From Actinomadura mexicana (GTDB taxonomy: Bacteria; Actinomycetota; Actinomycetes; Streptosporangiales; Streptosporangiaceae): DNA of 64,000 nucleotides. Each line of letters starts with the position of its first letter. Position 1 is the first letter of the stretch. Both the position numbers and the translations under genes were made by a program. Location: assembly GCF_900188105.1 (NCBI RefSeq), contig NZ_FZNP01000001.1:682001-746000 (forward strand), given 5' to 3'. The notes under the pieces were generated by a model. The model was not told the origin of the DNA and searched no databases. It was given only the letters and a program-made list of their open reading frames with translations. Positions 59,053 through 64,000 of this stretch are shown piece by piece.

Positions 59053-59673
59053 ATGCCGATCGATTCGCACCTGCTCGCGGTGTTCTTCGTGACCTCGATC
59101 ATCGCCATGGTGATTCCCGGTCCCGACATGCTGTTCGTCCTCGGGTGCGGCATGCGGGGCGGGCCGCGGGCGGGGCTCCTCGCCACGGCCGGGGTCGCGA
59201 CGAGCGAGGCGGTGCACATCGCCGTGGCGGCGGCGGGGCTGGCCGCGCTCTTCGCGGCGGTACCGGTCGCGTTCACGGTGGTCCGTGTCGTCGGGGCCGC
59301 CTACCTGATCTATCTGGGCGTCCAGACCCTGCGGCACCGCAAGGACGTGGACGCGGCACCGGACGGGGTCTCGGGGCGGCGGGCGTACTTCAACGGGCTG
59401 CTGACCAACCTGCTGAACCCGAAGATGGTCACGTTCACCGTCGCGTTCCTGCCCCAGTTCATCGAACCCGGGCTCGGGCACGTGTGGGCGCAGTTCGCGA
59501 TCCTCGGCGCCATCCTGATCGCACTGGAGTTCCTCGTGGACGGCACGGTCGGCGTCCTCGCCGGACGCATCGGGGACTGGCTGCGCCGCCGCCACACCGC
59601 GCGCAGGCGGCTCAACGTCACCGTGGGCACCCTGTTCATCGGCCTCGGCGTCCGCCTGGCCGCGGAGCGCTGA
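59053..59673 (+). CDS. LysE-family exporter
   Basis: A 206-residue protein with about six membrane helices. The N-terminal VTSIIAMVIPGPDMLFVLG contains the conserved PGPD/N motif, and GLLTNLLNPKMVTFTVAFLP contains the family NPK segment. Members export amino acids such as lysine, threonine or homoserine lactone, keeping cytoplasmic pools low. ATG 59053 lacks a strong ribosome-binding site but starts exactly at the family N-terminus. The upstream MerR is the likely regulator. Confidence 0.88.
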   Translation: MPIDSHLLAVFFVTSIIAMVIPGPDMLFVLGCGMRGGPRAGLLATAGVATSEAVHIAVAAAGLAALFAAVPVAFTVVRVVGAAYLIYLGVQTLRHRKDVDAAPDGVSGRRAYFNGLLTNLLNPKMVTFTVAFLPQFIEPGLGHVWAQFAILGAILIALEFLVDGTVGVLAGRIGDWLRRRHTARRRLNVTVGTLFIGLGVRLAAER

Positions 59674-59692
59674 CGCCGCGACGCGGGCGGGG

Positions 59693-60136
59693 TCAGGGGC
59701 GGGCGCCTCGGCCGGTCGGGGAGTGGGCGCCCTGGCGGGCCTCGCTGCCGCAGTGGCGGCAGACGACCAGGGGGCTGACCGTCTCGCCGCAGGAGTGGCG
59801 CCAGCGGACGGGCGGGTCGTCCGGGTGCAGGTGCCGGTCGCCCCAGGCCATCAGCACGAGCAGGACGTCGCACAGTTCCATGCCGGCGGGCGTGAGGCGG
59901 TACTCGTGGCGCACCGGGTGGTCGCTGTAGCGCTCGCGGCGGATGACGCCGCCCGCCTCCAGCTTGCGGAGGCGGGCGGTGAGGATGTCGCGGGACGCGC
60001 CGGTGTTGCGGACGATCTGGTCGAAGCGCCGCACCCCGTAGCTCAGCTCCCGGATCGCCAGCAGGCTCCAGCGCTCGCCGACCAGGTCCAGGGTGTCGGC
60101 GATCGAGCACTCGCGCGGATCGGCGTCCTTCGGCAT
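59693..60136 (-). CDS. HxlR-family transcriptional regulator with C-terminal zinc-ribbon-like end
   Basis: A 147-residue protein. The HxlR winged helix is at residues 10-100 (CSIADTLDLVGERWSLLAIR, GASRDILTARLRKLEAGGVI, HEYRLTPAGMEL). The C-terminal part has CGETVSPLVVCRHCG, a possible zinc site found in a subset of HxlR proteins. The N-terminal Cys10 is the position used for redox sensing in some relatives. It lies 39 bases after the thiolase gene on the same strand and may be co-transcribed. Confidence 0.86.
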   Translation of the reverse strand: MPKDADPRECSIADTLDLVGERWSLLAIRELSYGVRRFDQIVRNTGASRDILTARLRKLEAGGVIRRERYSDHPVRHEYRLTPAGMELCDVLLVLMAWGDRHLHPDDPPVRWRHSCGETVSPLVVCRHCGSEARQGAHSPTGRGARP

Positions 60137-60175
60137 ACCGGGAAGCCTAGCCGCCGGACCTGGCCGGACCGGCCG

Positions 60176-61339
60176 TCAGAGCCGCTCCACGACGGTGGCG
60201 TTGGCCAGCCCGCCCGCCTCGCACATGGTCTGCAGTCCGAACCGGCCGCCGCGGTCCTCCAGGGCGTGCAGCAGCGTCGTCATGAGGCGGGCGCCGCTCG
60301 CGCCGAGCGGGTGGCCGATGGCGATCGCGCCGCCGCGCACGTTGACGCGCGCCAGGTCGGCGCCGGTCTCGCGCGCCCACGCGAGGACGACCGGGGCGAA
60401 CGCCTCGTTCACCTCGAACAGGTCGATGTCGTCGAGGGTGAGGCCGCCGCGCTCCAGCACCTTCGCGGTCGCGGGGATGATCGCGGTGAGCATCAGCAGG
60501 GGGTCGTCGCCGGTCACGGCGAAGGAGTGGAAGCGGGCGCGCGGGCGCAGGCCGAGCCGCGCGGCGACGTCGGCGCCCATGACCAGGACGGCGGCGGCGC
60601 CGTCGTTGACCGGGGAGGCGTTGCCCGCGGTGATCTTCCAGCCGATCTCGGGGAACCGCCCGGCCATGCGCTCGTCGTGGTAGGCGGGCTTCAGGCCGGC
60701 GAGGATCTCCGGCGACGTCCCCGGGCGGACGGTCTCGTCCCACTGCCCCGTCCAGGCGACCTCCCGGTCGAACTCGCCGTTCTTCCACGCCTCGGCGGCG
60801 CGCCGGTGGGACTCGTGGGCGTAGGCGTCGAGCTCCTCCCGCGACAGGTCCCAGCGGGCGGCGATCAGCTCGGCGCTGATGCCCTGGCCGACGAGGCCGC
60901 CCGGGTAGCGGCCGGGGAGCAGCGTCCCGAACGGGTCGCTGCCCGGCAGGACGCTCGACCCCATCGGCACCCGGGACATCGACTCGACCCCGCACGCGAC
61001 GGCGATGTCGTAGGCGCCGCTCTGCACGCCCTGCGCCGCGATGTGCAGGGCCTGCTGCGACGAGCCGCACTGCCGGTCGACCGTCATGGCCGGGACGCTC
61101 TCGGGGAACCCGGCGGCGAGGACGGCCGTGCGGGTGATGTTGAGCGCCTGGTCGCCGGCCTGGGTGACGACGCCGCCGATCACGTCGTCCACGGCCGCCG
61201 GGTCGACGCCGGCCCGCTCGACCAGGGACGCCAGCGTCCGCGCCAGCAGGTCGGCCGGATGGTCGCCGTGCAGGGCCCCGTTCGCCCTGCCCTTGCCCAG
61301 CGGCGTGCGCACCGCCTCCACGATCACCGCGTCCCGCAT
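60176..61339 (-). CDS. Thiolase (acetyl-CoA C-acyltransferase)
   Basis: A 387-residue degradative-type thiolase. The nucleophile is Cys91 in DRQCGSSQQALH; GGAIAIGHPLGASGAR and MCEAGGLANA carry the catalytic His and second Cys. ATG 61339 has GGAGGTGGGG upstream, preferred over the frame start at 61366. It cleaves beta-ketoacyl-CoA in fatty-acid or sterol side-chain breakdown. The promoter region has three GAGTTGGA-type sites, suggesting control by a fatty-acid-responsive repressor. Confidence 0.92.
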   Translation of the reverse strand: MRDAVIVEAVRTPLGKGRANGALHGDHPADLLARTLASLVERAGVDPAAVDDVIGGVVTQAGDQALNITRTAVLAAGFPESVPAMTVDRQCGSSQQALHIAAQGVQSGAYDIAVACGVESMSRVPMGSSVLPGSDPFGTLLPGRYPGGLVGQGISAELIAARWDLSREELDAYAHESHRRAAEAWKNGEFDREVAWTGQWDETVRPGTSPEILAGLKPAYHDERMAGRFPEIGWKITAGNASPVNDGAAAVLVMGADVAARLGLRPRARFHSFAVTGDDPLLMLTAIIPATAKVLERGGLTLDDIDLFEVNEAFAPVVLAWARETGADLARVNVRGGAIAIGHPLGASGARLMTTLLHALEDRGGRFGLQTMCEAGGLANATVVERL

Positions 61340-61360
61340 GAACCCCACCTCCGTTGTGTT

Positions 61361-61428
61361 TTCCAACTCACTCCGCAGTATCCGCTCGGCGAGTTGGAGA
61401 GAACAATCCAGTTCCGAGGTGAGTTGGA
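61361..61428. promoter_or_regulatory. Operator candidates upstream of thiolase
   Basis: TCCAACTCAC (61362-61371) and its exact complement GTGAGTTGGA (61419-61428) form an inverted repeat, with a third GAGTTGGA at 61391-61398. Three sites of the same word within 70 bases of the thiolase start point to a dedicated repressor, possibly TetR- or FadR-like; none is encoded alongside except HxlR. Confidence 0.6.
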
Positions 61429-61451
61429 TTACACAACTATGCAGGCAAAAA

Positions 61452-61488
61452 ACCCGGGGGCCGCGGCTGGTCGCCGCCGCCCCCGGGT
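61452..61488 (-). terminator. Intrinsic terminator with T-run (minus strand)
   Basis: ACCCGGGGGC (61452-61461) pairs with GCCCCCGGGT (61479-61488), with a further inner stem. On the minus strand the hairpin is followed by six Ts. It begins 11 bases after the stop of the small frame ending at 61499, so a short minus-strand transcript ends here. Confidence 0.85.
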
Positions 61489-61498
61489 CTCGGACCGC

Positions 61499-61690
61499 TC
61501 AGCGGGAGGGGCCCGTGCCGTGGTTCGTCTCTACCCTCCATGCGTCGAAGAGCCCCTCGGTGGAGCCGCCCGAAAGTCGTCGGTCGGACAAGCGTGCCTC
61601 CTCGATCTCCTCGACGTCGCGTTCCCTTTGGACGTTAGCCCCGCAAGCCGACATAGACCCCAAACAGGGGTCCAAACCGCCGTCAAGCAT
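61499..61690 (-). CDS. Possible small protein (or small RNA) before terminator
   Basis: A 63-codon frame from ATG 61690 with internal starts (ATG at 61654). The product includes NVQRERDVEEIEEARLSDRR and GLFDAWRVETNHGTGPSR. It uses rare codons (CTT, GTA, TTG, CGA) unlike its neighbours and has no good ribosome-binding site, but it stops 11 bases before a real T-run terminator. It may be a short gene of foreign composition or a non-coding RNA expressed with the basic ORF upstream. Confidence 0.35.
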   Translation of the reverse strand: MLDGGLDPCLGSMSACGANVQRERDVEEIEEARLSDRRLSGGSTEGLFDAWRVETNHGTGPSR

Positions 61691-61717
61691 CGGGGACCGC
61701 CGCCCCAACGCGACCGT

Positions 61718-61879
61718 CTAGCCCTTGTACATCTCCCGCATCTTGCGCGCGGCGTCGCCCGGTTTGCGCTTCGGCCCCTTGCCCGTGGCCTCCTCGCCGC
61801 GGCGCGGCCGCTTCTCGCGCTCCGGTTCGGACTCCGCCTTGCCCGTGGGCTTACCGGGCTTGCCAGGCTTGTCGTTCAC
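61718..61879 (-). CDS. Small, highly basic 53-residue protein
   Basis: GTG 61879 is preceded by GGGGGAG. The product is rich in Lys, Gly, Pro and Arg (starting NDKPGKPGKPTGKAE, ending GDAARKMREMYKG), with no hydrophobic segment. It resembles short nucleic-acid-binding or intrinsically disordered actinobacterial proteins. It is 49 bases from the response-regulator stop on the same strand, so may be the last part of that transcript before the T-run terminator at 61452-61488. Confidence 0.6.
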   Translation of the reverse strand: MNDKPGKPGKPTGKAESEPEREKRPRRGEEATGKGPKRKPGDAARKMREMYKG

Positions 61880-61927
61880 GACAACTCCCCCGATGTCGTT
61901 CCAACTGTCGGTCCATAGGTACCCCGT

Positions 61928-62599
61928 CTAACGGGGATAGAAGCGCACCTCAGGACGGCCGACCTGGCCGTAGTGGGGCCGGCGGTCGGCCAGCCCGTTC
62001 TCCGCCAGGTACTCCAGGTACCGGCGCGCCGTGACCCGGGAGACCCCGGTGAGGTCGGCGGCAGCGGCGGCGGACAGGCCCTCGGCGGCCGAGGCCAGCA
62101 CGTCGGTCACGGCCTGAAGCGTCTCCCCGCTCATCTTCTTGGGCAGCGCATGGTGGTCGGGGGTGCGCAGGGTGGCGAGCATCCCGTCCACGTCCGCCTG
62201 CCCGCTGACCTCCCCCGAGCCCACCGCCTGCTCCCGGAACCGCGCGTACCGGACGAGCTTGTCGCACAGCGACGCGAACGTGAACGGCTTCAGCAGGTAC
62301 TGGACGATGCCGACCGCCACGGCGGTGCGGATCACCGCGAGGTCCCGCGCGGACGTCACGGCGATGACGTCCACGTCCCGCCCCCCGGCGCGCAGCGCGC
62401 GGCAGACGGTGAGGCCGTGCGTGTCCGGCAGGTAGAAGTCCAGCAGGACGACGTCGACCTGCGCGCGCTCGCAGAACCGCAGCGCGTCCGCCCCCGAGTG
62501 CACGACCCCGGCGACGGTGAACCCGGCGACCCGCTCGACGTAGGTCCGGTGCGCCTCCGCCGCCACCGGGTCGTCCTCGACCACCAGCACTCTGATCAC
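61928..62599 (-). CDS. Response regulator, CitB/DcuR type
   Basis: A 223-residue regulator. The receiver domain has acidic residues VVEDD at 7-10, phosphoacceptor Asp54 (VLLDFYLPD) and Lys in LLKPFTF. The C-terminal HTH (GLSAAAAADLTGVSRVTARRY) is of the CitB/DcuR kind. Its ATG overlaps the kinase stop as ATGA, so the two are made together. Relatives switch on uptake and catabolism of citrate or C4-dicarboxylates. Confidence 0.9.
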   Translation of the reverse strand: MIRVLVVEDDPVAAEAHRTYVERVAGFTVAGVVHSGADALRFCERAQVDVVLLDFYLPDTHGLTVCRALRAGGRDVDVIAVTSARDLAVIRTAVAVGIVQYLLKPFTFASLCDKLVRYARFREQAVGSGEVSGQADVDGMLATLRTPDHHALPKKMSGETLQAVTDVLASAAEGLSAAAAADLTGVSRVTARRYLEYLAENGLADRRPHYGQVGRPEVRFYPR

Positions 62600-64000
62600 A
62601 GCTCACCGCCCCCGTGCCGGGCCTGCGCCGCCCGCCTCGGCAGGGGCAGCCGGACGGTGAACACGGCGCCGTGGCCGGGACGGGCGGCGCTCACCCGCAC
62701 GTCACCGCCGTTGCGGCGGACGGCCTGGCCGACCAGGGCGAGGCCGAGGCCGTGCCCGACCGGGCCGCCGGACGTCTTCGTCGTCCACCCGCGCCGGAAC
62801 ATCTCGGGCATGGCGGACGGGTCCACGCCCGGTCCGCTGTCGGACACCTCCAGCACGAGCGCCCCGTCCCGCTCGCGGGCGCTGACGCCGACGCGCGGCG
62901 GCCGGTCGGCGGCGCCCTCGATGGCCGCGTCGACCGCGTTGTCGATGAGGTTGCCGAGAATGGTGACCAGGTCGCGCGGCTCGATCGAGCCCTCGATCAC
63001 GGTGTCCTCGCCGATCACGAGCTCCACGCCGCGCTCCCCCGCCTCGGCGGACTTGCCGAGCAGCAGCGCGGCCAGCACCGGCTCGCCGGCCGAGCCGACG
63101 ACCCGGTCGGTGAGCCGCTGCGCGCTCGCCAGCTCGGCCGTCGCGAACTCCACGGCCTGCTCGGGACGGCCCAGCTCCACCAGCGACACCACCGTGTGCA
63201 GGCGGTTCGCGGCCTCGTGCGCCTGGGAGCGCAGCGACTCGGCGAACCCGCGCACCGTGTCCAGCTCGCCCGTCAGCGCCTGCAGTTCGGTGTGGTCCCG
63301 CAGGGTGACGACGTTGCCCATCACCCGGTCCCGCGACCGGACGGGCGAGGTGTTCACCACGAGCACCCGCGTGTCCCCCACATGGATCTCGTCCGACCGC
63401 CGCTCGCCCGACACCAGTGTCGCCACCAGCTCCTCCGGCAACCCCAGCTCCGCCACGTTCCGCCCCCGCAGGTCCCCCGCGGACCGCCCGGACGGCGTCC
63501 CGCCCCCGCGGCCCGCACTGATCGCCCGCCCGCCCGGACCGGACCGGCCGCGGGGCGCCCCGATCTCGCGCTCCTCTCCGGCCGCACCCGAACGGTCGCC
63601 CGGCACGGACGGCCCAGGCAGTGCCCCGCCCCCGCGCCCCCTTCCGGGCACCGCACCCTTCCCCCGCGCCTCCAGGTCGAGGAGGTGCCTCGCGGCGTCG
63701 TTGCAGAGGACGACGCGGCCCGTGCGGTCGAGGATGAGGAGGCCCTCGCGGACGGCGTGCAGGATCGCCTCGTAGTACTCGAACATGCCGCGCAGCTCGT
63801 CGGGGGCGACGCCGCGGGTCTGGCGGCGGAGACGGGCGGAGACGAGACAGCTGCCGGCCATCCCCACGGCGAGGACGGCCGCGGCGACGGCCCCGAGGGC
63901 CAGCAGGCGCCGGCGGAGATCGGCCGAGATCGCCTTGACCGTGATGCCGACCGCGACCAGGGCGACCACGCGGTGGTCCTCGCCGAAGACGGGGGCGACG
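62596..64000 (-). CDS. Sensor histidine kinase, CitA/DcuS type (N-terminus beyond window)
   Basis: The frame is open to the right edge, so the gene is partial. The residual sensor end reads VAPVFGEDHRVVALVAVGIT, the typical finish of the periplasmic PAS-like domain, followed by a membrane helix (ALGAVAAAVLAVGMAGSCLV). A cytoplasmic PAS domain contains an unusual Gly/Arg/Pro-rich insertion of about 65 residues. Further on are the H-box (SQAHEAANRLHTVVSLVELG), N-box NLIDNAVDAA and G-boxes DSGPGVD and GHGLGLAL. It probably senses a carboxylate and phosphorylates the response regulator downstream. Confidence 0.9.
   Translation of the reverse strand, partial: VAPVFGEDHRVVALVAVGITVKAISADLRRRLLALGAVAAAVLAVGMAGSCLVSARLRRQTRGVAPDELRGMFEYYEAILHAVREGLLILDRTGRVVLCNDAARHLLDLEARGKGAVPGRGRGGGALPGPSVPGDRSGAAGEEREIGAPRGRSGPGGRAISAGRGGGTPSGRSAGDLRGRNVAELGLPEELVATLVSGERRSDEIHVGDTRVLVVNTSPVRSRDRVMGNVVTLRDHTELQALTGELDTVRGFAESLRSQAHEAANRLHTVVSLVELGRPEQAVEFATAELASAQRLTDRVVGSAGEPVLAALLLGKSAEAGERGVELVIGEDTVIEGSIEPRDLVTILGNLIDNAVDAAIEGAADRPPRVGVSARERDGALVLEVSDSGPGVDPSAMPEMFRRGWTTKTSGGPVGHGLGLALVGQAVRRNGGDVRVSAARPGHGAVFTVRLPLPRRAAQARHGGGEL

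Larger units (their letters stand above)
56882..59210. repeat. Segmental duplication, copy 2
   Basis: Second copy of 48401-51250, same orientation. It has lost 625 bases between two GAGCGCC direct repeats (positions 48781-48787 and 49406-49412 in copy 1), removing the SnoaL-like gene, the operator region and the first codons of TetR. It retains intact SDR, MerR and LysE genes; homology to copy 1 ends near 59210 only because copy 1 stops there. Confidence 0.9.

Noticed and set aside
59723..61918. Long plus-strand open frame across HxlR and thiolase genes
   Set aside because: It is antisense to two genes with clear catalytic or HTH motifs, has shadow-like composition and crosses their promoter and terminator.

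Overview
The window reads as chromosomal DNA of a very high-GC filamentous actinomycete. GTG starts are frequent, stop and start codons overlap as ATGA or GTGA in tightly packed operons, and the content (a complete mce lipid-uptake operon, a deazaflavin-dependent reductase, an ATP-dependent LigB-type ligase, many TetR regulators) fits the Streptosporangiales, for example an Actinomadura-like organism. That placement is an inference from gene content, not a measured one. No rRNA, tRNA or CRISPR array was seen.

Bases 1-24 kb are dominated by an mce locus. An operon on the minus strand runs from the ATPase mceG (22492) through two YrbE permeases, six Mce proteins (A-F) and four Mce-associated membrane proteins to 10047. 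Beyond it on the same strand lie three secreted proteins of unknown function (9669-5517), each with a terminator-like hairpin downstream. Two PucR-type regulators follow, then a proline-repeat surface protein. A third PucR paralog sits divergently upstream of mceG. The word TTGTCACCGAC occurs twice in that divergent promoter region and once upstream of a secreted-protein gene, so it may mark a shared regulon. Together these genes look like a lipid import system with unusual extracytoplasmic accessories.

From 24 to 31.5 kb is an oxidative enzyme cluster under three TetR regulators: a Baeyer-Villiger-type flavin monooxygenase, a deazaflavin-dependent reductase, a ferritin-like diiron protein, a short-chain dehydrogenase and an AurF-like diiron oxygenase. 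From 31.7 to 41 kb are a membrane-anchored protein, DNA ligase, an Arg-rich membrane protein, a cysteine synthase/desulfhydrase-family enzyme, a Rip1 site-2 protease, a DHFR-like reductase, an ArsR/SRPBCC pair and small lipoproteins. The stretch 37.9-44.3 kb is patchy and looks degraded: a truncated lipoprotein copy, an FtsK-like fragment, an XRE regulator and unrecognised small genes.

A tandem glycine riboswitch (44303-44496) precedes gcvT-gcvH-glyA-sdaA. After it the sequence is rearranged. A block starting inside sdaA and running through TetR, SDR, MerR and LysE genes (48401-51250) occurs again at 56882-59210. Each copy has lost different pieces between short direct repeats, and the second begins as an in-frame fusion of an MMPL-transporter tail to the SdaA tail. 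Between the copies is a lipoprotein plus ABC export system (51626-56338). The window ends with an HxlR regulator, a thiolase with a strong candidate operator, two very small genes, and a CitA/DcuS-type two-component system whose kinase runs off the right edge.
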